Of a stretch of 64,000 nt of DNA, positions 1 through 8,283 are shown piece after piece (the stretch's first letter is position 1; each line of letters opens with the position of its first letter). Origin of the DNA: Afipia sp. (GTDB lineage: Bacteria > Pseudomonadota > Alphaproteobacteria > Rhizobiales > Xanthobacteraceae); assembly GCA_017308595.1 (NCBI GenBank), contig JAFKER010000005.1, positions 630,950 to 694,949 on the forward strand. Reading direction: 5' to 3'. The notes beneath the pieces were generated by a model, which saw nothing but the letters and a program-made list of their open reading frames with translations, had not been told where the DNA came from and did no database searches. Made by a program: the position numbers and the translations under genes.

Positions 1-470
1 TTGCGCACGTTGGATGCGGGCCAGGGACCGAGACAGAAAGCAAGATCGATCTCCTGCGCCATCAGCCGTGCACGAAGGTTTGGCGTGATGTCCACTTCGA
101 TTTCCAGCGACAGGTTCGGCAATGAATTGGCAACCCGTTCTACGAGTTTGGGAAGCCACGTGTGCACGATGGTTTCCGATACACCGAGCCGCACAACGCC
201 ACGCATTGCACTGCGGTCCATGACAGCAGCCATCATCTCCCTGCGCAGGCCAATCAGCTTTTCGGCATAGAGCATCATCTGCCGGCCGCCCGGTGTTGGC
301 GTCACGGAGCGGCTGTCCCGCTGCAGAAGTTTCACCCCCATCTCGGTTTCGAGTTGCGAGATGCGCTGTGAGATTGCCGGTTGAGTGGTGTTGAGTTTGC
401 GTGCTGCGCCGCCAAAGCTGCCGAGCGTCACCACCCAAAGGAACGTCTCGATCGATTTGAAGTCCACCAT
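1..470 (-). CDS. LysR-family transcriptional regulator (partial, C-terminus outside window)
   Basis: Reading the minus strand from an ATG at 470 gives an uninterrupted frame to base 1. It starts MVDFKSIETFLWVV and continues with an N-terminal winged helix-turn-helix typical of LysR regulators (about residues 3-60, including TTQPAISQRISQLE). The beginning of the effector-binding domain follows (GVVRLGVSETIVHTWLPKL). About 156 residues are visible; LysR proteins are usually near 300, so roughly half is missing. It is transcribed away from the DUF1445 gene at 581, the standard layout for a LysR regulator and its target. A CTTATA-N6-TATAAG dyad lies between them. The ligand is unknown; the neighbouring Liv transporter suggests an amino-acid-like or carboxylate inducer. 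Confidence 0.9.
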   Translation of the reverse strand, partial: MVDFKSIETFLWVVTLGSFGGAARKLNTTQPAISQRISQLETEMGVKLLQRDSRSVTPTPGGRQMMLYAEKLIGLRREMMAAVMDRSAMRGVVRLGVSETIVHTWLPKLVERVANSLPNLSLEIEVDITPNLRARLMAQEIDLAFCLGPWPASNVR

Positions 471-497
471 ACCATAGCCCCACACCTATTAGTGCAG

Positions 498-515
498 CTT
501 ATAGTTTCTTATAAG
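498..515. promoter_or_regulatory. LysR-type operator dyad
   Basis: A perfect dyad, CTTATA followed six bases later by TATAAG, sits in the 110-base space between the divergent LysR gene (start 470) and the DUF1445 gene (start 581). It fits the T-N11-A pattern of LysR boxes and is 27 bases upstream of the regulator start. Seen directly; binding is inferred. Confidence 0.55.
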
Positions 516-580
516 AAAACGCGACTAGACTTTATCGCTGGGCGATGATCCACTCTTTTTGCGAGAAATGGAGTGGTCCT

Positions 581-1405
581 ATGCTCTCGGCGGCCGAACT
601 GGTGTCACGTTCCGTTCACAGCCACGACGCTGATCTTCCCAGCCGGGATGCGCGGCTGACCTATCGTTCTGGCATCGTCGACGTCACGTCAGGGGTCGCG
701 CCTGGCTATGTTCAGGGCAACCTTGCCATCGTGCCTGAAAGCCTCGCGGCATCGTTTCATCGCTTCTGTCAGCTCAATCCCAAGCCGTGCCCGATTATCG
801 GCATGTCCGAGGTCGGCGATCCGCGCATTCCAGCACTCGGCATCGATCTCGATATCCGGACCGACATTCCTCGCTATCGGGTCTGGCGCAACGGCCAACT
901 GATTGAAGAGCCGACCGACATCATGGCGCACTGGCGGGACGATCTGGTCGCCTTCGTGATCGGCTGTTCGTTTTCGTTCGAGGAGGCGTTGATTGCAGAC
1001 GGCTTGAGCATTCGGCACATCGACGAAAAGCGCAATGTTCCGATGTATCGCACCAGCATTGCCTGCAAATCGGCGAGGCCGTTCGAAGGACGGATGGTGG
1101 TCTCGATGCGTCCGTTCAAGCCTGCGGAGGCGATCCGCGCCATCCAGATCACGACGCGGTTTCCGTCAGTGCACGGCGCGCCGGTCCATATCGGGAAGCC
1201 GGAATTGATCGGCATCGAGGATATCGCGAAGCCTGACTATGGCGACGCGGTGAGCATTCAGCCGGATGAGTTGCCGGTATTTTGGGCGTGCGGAGTCACA
1301 CCACAATCGGTCATCCTGCAATCGCGGCCGGCCTTCGCGATCACCCATGCACCCGGCTACATGCTGGTGACAGATGTACGCAATTCGGAATTTTCAATTC
1401 AGTAA
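581..1405 (+). CDS. DUF1445 / D-glutamate cyclase-family putative hydro-lyase
   Basis: The 274-residue product matches the DUF1445 (YcsI-like, D-glutamate cyclase family) pattern. It has the N-terminal [17 protein letters not shown] stretch, a central [13 protein letters not shown] segment with a conserved Cys, MRPF, and a C-terminal WACGVTPQ segment followed by [12 protein letters not shown]. Members are annotated as putative hydro-lyases and often sit near 5-oxoproline or amino acid catabolic genes; the true substrate here is not known. I prefer the ATG at 581 because GGAG lies about eight bases upstream. An in-frame ATG at 545 would add 12 residues but has no clear ribosome binding site. 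It is divergent from a LysR gene and 57 bases upstream of a Liv binding protein, so uptake and first catabolic step may be linked. Confidence 0.85.
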   Translation: MLSAAELVSRSVHSHDADLPSRDARLTYRSGIVDVTSGVAPGYVQGNLAIVPESLAASFHRFCQLNPKPCPIIGMSEVGDPRIPALGIDLDIRTDIPRYRVWRNGQLIEEPTDIMAHWRDDLVAFVIGCSFSFEEALIADGLSIRHIDEKRNVPMYRTSIACKSARPFEGRMVVSMRPFKPAEAIRAIQITTRFPSVHGAPVHIGKPELIGIEDIAKPDYGDAVSIQPDELPVFWACGVTPQSVILQSRPAFAITHAPGYMLVTDVRNSEFSIQ

Positions 1406-1462
1406 TTTCACCAGATCAGCCGCATGCCTCACGAGGCAATATCCAACCAGGGAGTATCGTCG

Positions 1463-2713
1463 ATGAATCGCCGTGAAGTATTGTTGTCCGGTGTCGCCAT
1501 GTCAGTTGCCGGAACTCTCGGGACGCAGGCCTTCGCGCAGGCCGGCAAGGAAATCCTGATCGGCTGTATCTGGCCGTTAACCGGCCCAACGGCGCAGATC
1601 GGCGCCGACGCACGACATGCACTGGAAACTGCGGCAGATATCGTCAACAACGCTCACGACCTTGACTTGCCGACCGCAAAAAGCGCCGGACTTGCTGGCC
1701 TTGGCGGCGCCAAGATCAAGCTGGTGTTCGCGGATCATCAGGGCGATCCGCAGAAGGGCAGGGCCGAAGCCGAGCGCCTGATTACCCAGGACAAGGTTGT
1801 CGCGATCTGTGGTGCGTTCCATTCGTCGGTCTCGGCAACGGTGAGCGCGTCGTGCGAACGCTACGGCATTCCCTATGTCGCTGCCGATTCCTCGTCACCG
1901 AGCCTGCATCGCCGTGGCCTGAAGTTTTTCTTCCGTCCGGCGGCGCACGACGAAATGTTCTCGCTGGCGATGTTCGAGTTCATGGATGCGCTGAAAAAGA
2001 AGGGCAAGAAGATCGACAGTGTCGGTCTTTTCTTTGAGGATACTATTTTTGGCACCGACTCTTCCAACGTCCAGCGCAAGCTCGCGACCGATCGCGGCTA
2101 CAAGGTCGCTGCCGACATCAAGTATCGCGCTTCATCGCCGTCGCTGACTGCCGAAGTACAGCAGATCAAGAGCGCCAACCCCGACGTGCTGTTGCCGTCG
2201 AGCTACACCACCGACACCATTTTGCTGATGAAGACCATGGACGAGCTTGGCTACAAGCCGAACAACATCCTGGCCCAGGCCGCGGGATTCTCCGACAAGG
2301 CAACGTTCGATGCGGTGGGTGACAAGCTGAACGGCATGATCTCGCGCGCCAGCTTCTCGCTTGATCTTGCGTCCAAGCGTCCGTCGGTCGGCAAGGTCAA
2401 CGATATGTTCAAGGCCCGCGCCAATCGCGATCTCAATGACAATACATCGCGGCAGCTGACGGCCGTTCTAGTTCTTGCCGATGCGATCGATCGGGCTAAG
2501 TCCACCGACGGCGAGAAGGTCCGTGCGGCGCTGGCTGCCACCGACACGCCGGGTGAAAAGACAATCATGCCGTGGAAGCGGATCAAGTTCACTGCCGAAG
2601 GCCAGAACGACGATGCCGATCCGGTGCTGCTGCAGTATCTCGGCGGCAAGTTCGTCACTGTTTATCCGGCCCAGGCGGCGATCGCCGAGCCGAAATGGCC
2701 GATGAATGGCTGA
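1463..2713 (+). CDS. Liv-type ABC transporter substrate-binding protein (system 1)
   Basis: A periplasmic binding protein of the leucine/isoleucine/valine (Peripla_BP_6) family, 416 residues. The N-terminus MNRREVLLSGVAMSVAG carries a twin-arginine-like NRREVLL and a hydrophobic stretch ending in QAFAQA, so it is exported, possibly by Tat. The mature part begins with the family hallmark ILIGCIWPLTGPTAQIG. The ATG at 1463 is chosen because CAGGGAG precedes it by about eight bases; an in-frame ATG at 1424 would put extra residues before the signal peptide. It is the first gene of a five-gene transporter unit (1463-6147). A strong palindrome at 2772-2803 separates it from the permease. The ligand is unknown; HAAT proteins bind amino acids, amides, urea, aromatic acids and other small carboxylates. 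Confidence 0.9.
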   Translation: MNRREVLLSGVAMSVAGTLGTQAFAQAGKEILIGCIWPLTGPTAQIGADARHALETAADIVNNAHDLDLPTAKSAGLAGLGGAKIKLVFADHQGDPQKGRAEAERLITQDKVVAICGAFHSSVSATVSASCERYGIPYVAADSSSPSLHRRGLKFFFRPAAHDEMFSLAMFEFMDALKKKGKKIDSVGLFFEDTIFGTDSSNVQRKLATDRGYKVAADIKYRASSPSLTAEVQQIKSANPDVLLPSSYTTDTILLMKTMDELGYKPNNILAQAAGFSDKATFDAVGDKLNGMISRASFSLDLASKRPSVGKVNDMFKARANRDLNDNTSRQLTAVLVLADAIDRAKSTDGEKVRAALAATDTPGEKTIMPWKRIKFTAEGQNDDADPVLLQYLGGKFVTVYPAQAAIAEPKWPMNG

Positions 2714-2771
2714 GACGGCTCTCTCGCCCTGCACATGCGGGCGATCGCCCTCACCTGGCGCGCTGTGTGAT

Positions 2772-2803
2772 CTTACCTCTCCCCGCAGGCGGGGGGAGGT
2801 AAG
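2772..2803. repeat. Intercistronic palindrome (CTCTCCCC family)
   Basis: Fifteen-base arms (2772-2786 and 2789-2803) with one mismatch and a two-base centre, core CCTCTCCCCG. It lies between the binding-protein stop at 2713 and the livH start at 2837. The same core recurs as a perfect palindrome at 63767-63788. It could act as an mRNA stabilising or attenuating stem-loop after the binding-protein cistron. Confidence 0.7.
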
Positions 2804-2836
2804 AAGAGAAGTACTCATTTTTCGGAAGCTGTCCCC

Positions 2837-3715
2837 GTGACCACGCAAGCCTTTCTTCAGGTAATCGCGAGCGGCCTCTTGATGGGGCTGATCTACGCGC
2901 TGATAGCGGTCGGCCTCTCGCTGATCTTCGGTCTAATGGACGTGGTGAACTTCGCCCACGGCGAATTTCTCATGCTCGCCATGTACGCGACCTTCGGGCT
3001 GGTGTTCATGACCGCGCTCGACCCTGTGGTTCTTGCGCCGCTCGTCGTGGCGTTGATGTTCGTCCTGGGGGTGTCGGTCTATGCCGGGATCATTCGTTAT
3101 GCGATGCGCGCCAGAGCCAATCCCGGCATGGTGCAGATCTTCGCAACTTTTGGCCTCGCGCTGCTGATCCAAGGCCTCGCGCAATACTTTTTCACACCGG
3201 ATTATCGCAGCATTGCGAACACTTGGCTCGGGGGCAAGACGCTCAACCTTGCCGGCGTGTTCTTGCCATGGCCGCAGATTCTCGGCGGTGTCGTGTCGCT
3301 GGCCGTCTTCGCCGGGCTTTACTGGCTGATCACGCGTACCGATTTCGGCAAGGCGCTCGAAGCAACCCGGGAAGATCAGGGCGCAGTGGCGCTGGTCGGC
3401 ATTGATCGCAACCGCGTCTTCGCGCTGGGATGGGGGCTCGGCGCGGCGCTGGTTGGAATTGCCGGCGCGGTTCTGGCGATCTTTTACTATATCCACCCGC
3501 AGGTGGGCGGAACGTTTGCGCTGATTGCCTATGTGACGGTGGCGCTCGGCGGATTCGGCAGCATTTTCGGCGCGCTGGTTGCAGGTGTGATCGTCGGTCT
3601 TGTTGAAGCGCTCACGACGCTGATCCTGCCGGCATCGCTGAAATCCGTCGGCGTCTATTCGCTCTATCTTTTGGTATTGTTCGTCAGGCCGAGCGGCCTG
3701 TTCGGGAGGCTGTGA
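2837..3715 (+). CDS. Liv-type ABC transporter permease, LivH family (system 1)
   Basis: A 292-residue inner-membrane permease with about eight hydrophobic helices and the LivH hallmarks SLIFGLMDVVNFAHGEFLM near the N-terminus and VALGGFGSIFGALVAG near the C-terminus. It forms half of the translocation path with the LivM protein that follows. I place the start at the GTG at 2837, with GGAAG about eight bases upstream; no in-frame ATG is as well placed. The stop codon overlaps the ATG of livM by one base (TGATG), indicating translational coupling. The length is normal for the family. Confidence 0.92.
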   Translation: MTTQAFLQVIASGLLMGLIYALIAVGLSLIFGLMDVVNFAHGEFLMLAMYATFGLVFMTALDPVVLAPLVVALMFVLGVSVYAGIIRYAMRARANPGMVQIFATFGLALLIQGLAQYFFTPDYRSIANTWLGGKTLNLAGVFLPWPQILGGVVSLAVFAGLYWLITRTDFGKALEATREDQGAVALVGIDRNRVFALGWGLGAALVGIAGAVLAIFYYIHPQVGGTFALIAYVTVALGGFGSIFGALVAGVIVGLVEALTTLILPASLKSVGVYSLYLLVLFVRPSGLFGRL

Positions 3716-4719
3716 TGAATCAGGGTACCGCAGTCTCGTCGATGTCGGCATTCATCGCTGCCCGGAGGCGGCAGCTTATCACCGCGATTGTCATATTTGC
3801 AGTCATCGCGCTGGTGCCGCGCTTTGTTTCTGACGTTTACATGATGAACGTGTTGATCCTGACCCTGTTGTTTGCGGCGCTCTCGCAAAGCTGGAATTTG
3901 CTCGGGGGCTATTGCGGGCAGGTCTCGCTCGGACATGCGCTGTATTTCGGGATCGGCGCGTATGCCACCAGCATTCTTTACGTGAAATTCGGCATTCCAC
4001 CGTGGGGTGGACTTCTTGCCGGTGGTGTCATCGCCGCGCTCATCGCGCTCGCGCTGGGTTATCCATGCTTCCGTCTCAAGGGGCACTACTTTTCGATTGC
4101 GACCATCGTCATCGCGGAGATCGGACTGTTGTTATTCCACAACTGGGATTATGCGGGCGCCGCACTCGGCATCCAGTGGCCGTTCACACCGGATTCGTGG
4201 TGGACCTTGCAGTTTGCGCGCGACAAGGCGCCTTACTTCTATTTCGCCCTTGGCCTGTTCGCGGTCACATGGCTGGTGACGTTCTCCATTGTCGAATCCA
4301 AGTGGGGCTATTGGTGGCGGGCCGTGAAGGATAGCGCGGACGCAGCGGAAAGCCTCGGCGTCACCATCTTTCACTCCAAGATGGCGGCAGCGGCGATCTC
4401 GGCTTTCTTCACCGCGGTTGGCGGCGGATTCTACGCGGCCTTCGTGTCCTACATCGACCCGGACAGTGTGATGCATTTCCGCTTCTCGCTGCTGATGGCG
4501 TTGCCTGCCGTGCTCGGCGGTGTCGGCTCACTGTGGGGACCGGCCATCGGTGCGCTGATCCTGATTCCGCTTGCTGAGTTTACGCGCTCGTATCTGGGCG
4601 GCTCGGGATCAGGCCTCGACCTCGTGATCTATGGTGGTTTGGTTATGATCGTGTCGCTGACGCGGCCGGAAGGCATCCTGAGCTTCATCAAGCCGGTCAA
4701 GCGCGAGGCGACGGCATGA
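3715..4719 (+). CDS. Liv-type ABC transporter permease, LivM family (system 1)
   Basis: A 334-residue permease with about nine or ten hydrophobic helices and LivM signatures: QSWNLLGGYCGQVSLGHALY near residue 60 and LLMALPAVLGGVGSLWGP in the C-terminal third. It pairs with LivH to form the membrane channel of the HAAT transporter. The ATG at 3715 overlaps the livH stop and has GGGAGG five bases upstream; a GTG one codon earlier is possible. Its stop region overlaps the livG start by four bases (ATGA), so the genes are translationally coupled. Substrate is set by the binding protein, not by this gene. Confidence 0.92.
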   Translation: MNQGTAVSSMSAFIAARRRQLITAIVIFAVIALVPRFVSDVYMMNVLILTLLFAALSQSWNLLGGYCGQVSLGHALYFGIGAYATSILYVKFGIPPWGGLLAGGVIAALIALALGYPCFRLKGHYFSIATIVIAEIGLLLFHNWDYAGAALGIQWPFTPDSWWTLQFARDKAPYFYFALGLFAVTWLVTFSIVESKWGYWWRAVKDSADAAESLGVTIFHSKMAAAAISAFFTAVGGGFYAAFVSYIDPDSVMHFRFSLLMALPAVLGGVGSLWGPAIGALILIPLAEFTRSYLGGSGSGLDLVIYGGLVMIVSLTRPEGILSFIKPVKREATA

Positions 4720-5450
4720 CCGGTAAGCCGCTCGTCACCTGCCGCAGCGTGACACGCCGTTTCGACGGCCTCGTCGCCAATGATTCCATCGATCTTGATG
4801 TCTATCGCGGCGAAATTCTCGGACTGATCGGTCCGAATGGGGCGGGGAAGTCGACCCTGTTCAACCTGATTGCGGGCGAGTTTCCGGTGTCTTTCGGCGT
4901 AATCGAATTCGACGGGCGCGATATTACACCGCTACCGGCCGCCGATCGTTGCGGCCTTGGTATCGCGCGGACCTATCAGGTGCCGCGTTCGTTCGATTCC
5001 ATGTCGGTGGTCGAGAACGTCACCGTCGGCGCATTCGTGCGTTATCCGGGCGTATTGCAGGCCCGCGCCAAGGCGCTCGATGTTCTGGATTATGTCGGCC
5101 TTGCGGCACATGCGGAATCATCGGCTGCGGATCTCACTCCACCGCAGAAACGGCGTCTTGAGGTGGCGCGTGCGCTTGCCACCGAGCCGAAACTGCTGCT
5201 GCTCGACGAGGTTTTGACGGGCCTTACGCCGAGCGAAGCGGCGGCGGGTGTCGATCTGATCCGCAAGGTGAGGGAAACTGGCGTGACCATCGTCATGGTC
5301 GAGCACGTCATGGAGGTGGTGATGCCGCTGGTGGATCGCGCCGTGGTGCTGCATCTTGGAAAGGTGCTGGCGGAAGGTCTGCCGAAAGAAGTCGTGCGCG
5401 ACGAGAAGGTGATCGCAGCTTATCTGGGGGATCGTCATCGTGTTGCTTGA
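4716..5450 (+). CDS. Liv-type ABC transporter ATP-binding protein, LivG family (system 1)
   Basis: A 244-residue cytoplasmic ATPase. Visible motifs are Walker [10 protein letters not shown] near residue 43, a Q-loop ([13 protein letters not shown]), Walker [12 protein letters not shown] and the switch histidine in [10 protein letters not shown]. The LivG-type loop after strand 3 is present. The ABC signature reads [15 protein letters not shown] instead of the usual LSxGxQRRLEIARAL, so the invariant Ser-Gly pair is replaced by Pro-Pro. The residue after the Walker B DE pair is Val rather than Pro. These departures may be tolerated because the LivF partner carries a normal LSGGEQQ signature. 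It overlaps livM by four bases and livF by eleven. Confidence 0.9.
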   Translation: MTGKPLVTCRSVTRRFDGLVANDSIDLDVYRGEILGLIGPNGAGKSTLFNLIAGEFPVSFGVIEFDGRDITPLPAADRCGLGIARTYQVPRSFDSMSVVENVTVGAFVRYPGVLQARAKALDVLDYVGLAAHAESSAADLTPPQKRRLEVARALATEPKLLLLDEVLTGLTPSEAAAGVDLIRKVRETGVTIVMVEHVMEVVMPLVDRAVVLHLGKVLAEGLPKEVVRDEKVIAAYLGDRHRVA

Positions 5451-6147
5451 TGTTGCAAACCTCACCACGGCCTATCGCGGTCTGATCGCGATCTCGGATA
5501 TTTCGATCAATGTCGATTCCGGTGAGATCGTCACCGTTGCGGGCGCCAATGGCGCAGGCAAGTCCACGTTACTGAAATCGATCGCCGGGATGGAAAAGCC
5601 GAAATCGGGATCGGTCAATTTTGTCGGCGAGCGGATCGACACCATTCCGGCGCATCTCGTCACTGCGCGGGGACTCGCGTTCGTGCCGGAGAACAAGCGG
5701 TTGTTTCCGCGCCTTAGCGTGGCGGACAATCTGCGGCTAGGCAGCTACCTGCATCGCGGCAGTCTGGATCGCGACAGTCCGCTCGAGTTTGTGTTCAAAC
5801 TGTTTCCGCGTCTGGAGGAGCGTCTTTCGCAGCGCGCGGCGACACTGTCAGGCGGTGAACAGCAGATGCTGGCGATCGCGCGCGCACTGATGACACGGCC
5901 GCGTCTCTTGATGCTGGACGAGCCGTCGCAGGGCATCATGCCCAAGCTGGTCGATGAAATCTTTCAGGCGGTTCAGCAGATCCGAGCCAACGGCGTGACC
6001 ATCCTGCTGGTCGAGCAGCGCCTGTCGGAAAGCCTCGAGATTTCCGACCGGGCCTATGTATTGCAAACCGGCAAGGTGGTGATGAGCGGCCCGGCGGCCG
6101 ACATCAAGGCCAATCCGGAAGTGCGCCGTATTTACCTAGGCATGTGA
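5440..6147 (+). CDS. Liv-type ABC transporter ATP-binding protein, LivF family (system 1)
   Basis: A 235-residue ATPase with Walker A GANGAGKST, the LivF-type motif AFVPENKRLFPRLSVADNL, an intact signature LSGGEQQMLAIARAL, Walker B LLMLDEPSQGI and the switch histidine region replaced by LLVEQRLSES, as is normal in LivF. It forms a heterodimer with LivG and powers the permease pair. The start is the GTG at 5440, inside the end of livG, with TGGGGGAT upstream. It is the last gene of the unit; its 3' end overlaps the convergent hydrolase gene by 12 bases, leaving no room for an independent terminator. Confidence 0.92.
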   Translation: MLLDVANLTTAYRGLIAISDISINVDSGEIVTVAGANGAGKSTLLKSIAGMEKPKSGSVNFVGERIDTIPAHLVTARGLAFVPENKRLFPRLSVADNLRLGSYLHRGSLDRDSPLEFVFKLFPRLEERLSQRAATLSGGEQQMLAIARALMTRPRLLMLDEPSQGIMPKLVDEIFQAVQQIRANGVTILLVEQRLSESLEISDRAYVLQTGKVVMSGPAADIKANPEVRRIYLGM

Positions 6148-6927
6148 CGCGATCAGCGCCTTCAGCACGTCGTCAGGCCGTTCCGCTGTCATCATGTGGC
6201 CTGCGCCCGGCAAAACGACCGGCTTCGATCCCGCAATCGCGGTTGCCAGCTGTTTGCCGGACTTGAGCGGGGTCATCATGTCCCGTTCACCGAGAATGAG
6301 CGTGGTCGGCGCGGTGATTTTCGCCGCCGCCTCGATCGCAGTCTTGTAATCGTTGCAGGCTGCAAGATCGTTGTGCAGCACGCCCGGTGCGTCGCGCTCG
6401 AGTACGCGCATGCCGCCGCCAAGCATCCACAGGCCGGGTGCCTGAGAGCCGCCAAGGCCGGCGGCGAATCCAAAGCCCCAGATCGACACCATGTCGATGG
6501 CGTCGTGATTGTTGTCTTTGGCCGCATTGAGTAGGTCAGGGGACACCGGCATCGCGCCGCCGACACCGATCAGCGAGAGTGCGGAAATCTTGTCCGGATA
6601 GCGTGCAGCGGCATCGAGCGCGATCAGCGAACCCATCGAATGGCCGACCAGTCCGGCCTTCTTTGCGCCAACCGCTTCAATCAGCTTGATGGTCCAGTCC
6701 GCCATGCCTGAGATGGTCGGGATCAGCGTACCCTTGGACTTTCCATGTCCCGGCAGGTCAGGTGCAAGTACGCTGTAACCATGGTGGGAAAACCACCGGC
6801 TGAAGAGCGCCCACATCGAATGATCGAATCCCGCACCGTGCAGGAAAATCACCAGCGGCAACTCCGGATTGAAGGCCTTGCCTCCCGTTGTCGCGAAAAT
6901 CTCAGCGCCGTCCACAGTCAGAATCAT
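6136..6927 (-). CDS. Alpha/beta-fold hydrolase
   Basis: A 263-residue cytoplasmic alpha/beta hydrolase with no signal peptide. The oxyanion region is FLHGAGFDHSMW (about residues 28-39), the strand PDLPGHGKS follows, the nucleophile elbow is GHSMGS (Ser near residue 97), the acid is in LGERDMMTP and the catalytic His is in GAGHMM. This is a complete Ser-Asp-His set. Families with this pattern include esterases, lactonases and C-C bond hydrolases, so the substrate cannot be named. It starts three bases after the stop of the O-acetylhomoserine sulfhydrylase gene on the same strand, so the two are surely co-transcribed, probably with the amidase upstream. Its end overlaps convergent livF. Confidence 0.88.
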   Translation of the reverse strand: MILTVDGAEIFATTGGKAFNPELPLVIFLHGAGFDHSMWALFSRWFSHHGYSVLAPDLPGHGKSKGTLIPTISGMADWTIKLIEAVGAKKAGLVGHSMGSLIALDAAARYPDKISALSLIGVGGAMPVSPDLLNAAKDNNHDAIDMVSIWGFGFAAGLGGSQAPGLWMLGGGMRVLERDAPGVLHNDLAACNDYKTAIEAAAKITAPTTLILGERDMMTPLKSGKQLATAIAGSKPVVLPGAGHMMTAERPDDVLKALIASHA

Positions 6928-6930
6928 GTC

Positions 6931-8226
6931 TCAAGCCTTCTGTGAGAAACGCAGTGCCTGGCCAAGGTCGCCGATAATATCTTCGGCGGCTTCGATGCCA
7001 ATGGACAAGCGGATCAGCTCTTCGCCGATGCCCGCTGTCTTCAACTGTTCTGCGTTCATCTGCTGATGCGTCGTGCTGGCCGGGTGGATCACCAGCGTCT
7101 TGGCGTCGCCGACGTTCGCAAGATGGCTGGCGAGCTTCAATGCTTCGATAAACTTGCGGCCCGCGTCGCGTCCGCCCTTGATACCGAACGTGATAATCGA
7201 GCCCGCGCCGCGCGGCAGCAACTTCTTCGCAAGGTCATTATCGGGATGATTGTCGAGCGAAGGATGCGTCACCCACTCGACGGCCTTGTTCGATTTCAGG
7301 AAGTCAACAACGGCAGCGGCGTTCTCCACATGGCGTTGCATGCGCACGTGCAGCGTCTCGACCCCCTGCAGAATCTGGAATGCATTGGTGGGTGAAAGAC
7401 ACGCGCCGAAATCGCGCAGGCCCTCGGCACGGGCACGCATGATGAAGGCCTGCGGGCCGAACTCTTCAGCAAAGACGATTCCGTGATAGCCCGCGTAGGG
7501 TGTGGTCAGCGTCGGGAATTTTCCGGACTTTTCCCAGTCGAAATGTCCGCCGTCGACGATCACGCCGCCGATAGCGATGCCATGGCCGCCGATCCACTTG
7601 GTGATCGAGTTCATGACAATGTCCGCACCCATTTCGATGGGGCGGGCGAGATAGGGAGTTGCGAAAGTATTATCGATCAGCAGCGGAATGCCTGCGTCAT
7701 GCGCGATCCTCGACACCGCAGGAATGTCCAGCACTTCAAGACCCGGATTGCCGATGGTTTCGCCGATCACGAGCTTGGTGTTCGGCTTGATCGCCGCCTT
7801 GATGCCGTCGAGGTCGCGTGGCTTGACAAAAGTCGTTGTGATGCCGAAGCGCGGCAACGTGTGAGTCAAAAGATTGATGGTGCCGCCATAGAGCGAGGCC
7901 GAGGCGACGATGTGATCGCCTGCGTTGAGGAGCGTGGCGATCGCCAGATGAAGGGCCGCCATGCCGCTGGCGGTGCAGACCGCGCCCACGCCGTTTTCCA
8001 GCGCGGCGAGACGCTCTTCAAGCACCGCAATGGTCGGGTTGGAGATGCGCGTATAGATGTGGCCCGCGCGCTCCAGATTGAACAGCGCCGCAGCATGATC
8101 GGCGTCCTGAAAGACGTAGGACGTCGTCTGATAGATCGGAACGGCGCGGGAGCCGGTGACAGGGTCCGGATGCTGGCCCGCATGCAGGCTAAGCGTGTCG
8201 AATGCGGGAGGTTTGGGCGCGGCCAT
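6931..8226 (-). CDS. metY: O-acetylhomoserine sulfhydrylase (Cys/Met metabolism PLP enzyme)
   Basis: A 431-residue fold-type I PLP enzyme of the Cys/Met metabolism family. It makes homocysteine, or methionine with methanethiol, from O-acetylhomoserine. Visible features are the N-terminal FDTLSLHAGQHPDPVTGSRA typical of the O-acetylhomoserine aminocarboxypropyltransferase class, YTRISNPT, ASSxYGGT-like ASASLYGGT, and NSITKWIGGHG containing the PLP lysine. The length agrees with MetY (about 430) and exceeds MetB or MetZ (about 390). GAGG lies six bases before the ATG at 8226. It is 57 bases downstream of an amidase and three bases upstream of a hydrolase, an unusual setting for a methionine gene. 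The family call is firm; use in methionine synthesis versus a special thiol substrate is open. Confidence 0.92.
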   Translation of the reverse strand: MAAPKPPAFDTLSLHAGQHPDPVTGSRAVPIYQTTSYVFQDADHAAALFNLERAGHIYTRISNPTIAVLEERLAALENGVGAVCTASGMAALHLAIATLLNAGDHIVASASLYGGTINLLTHTLPRFGITTTFVKPRDLDGIKAAIKPNTKLVIGETIGNPGLEVLDIPAVSRIAHDAGIPLLIDNTFATPYLARPIEMGADIVMNSITKWIGGHGIAIGGVIVDGGHFDWEKSGKFPTLTTPYAGYHGIVFAEEFGPQAFIMRARAEGLRDFGACLSPTNAFQILQGVETLHVRMQRHVENAAAVVDFLKSNKAVEWVTHPSLDNHPDNDLAKKLLPRGAGSIITFGIKGGRDAGRKFIEALKLASHLANVGDAKTLVIHPASTTHQQMNAEQLKTAGIGEELIRLSIGIEAAEDIIGDLGQALRFSQKA

Positions 8227-8283
8227 TTAGTCCTCGTCAGTGATGAGCGCGATATGTTTCATGCACGCCTGCCGTTTGCAAGC

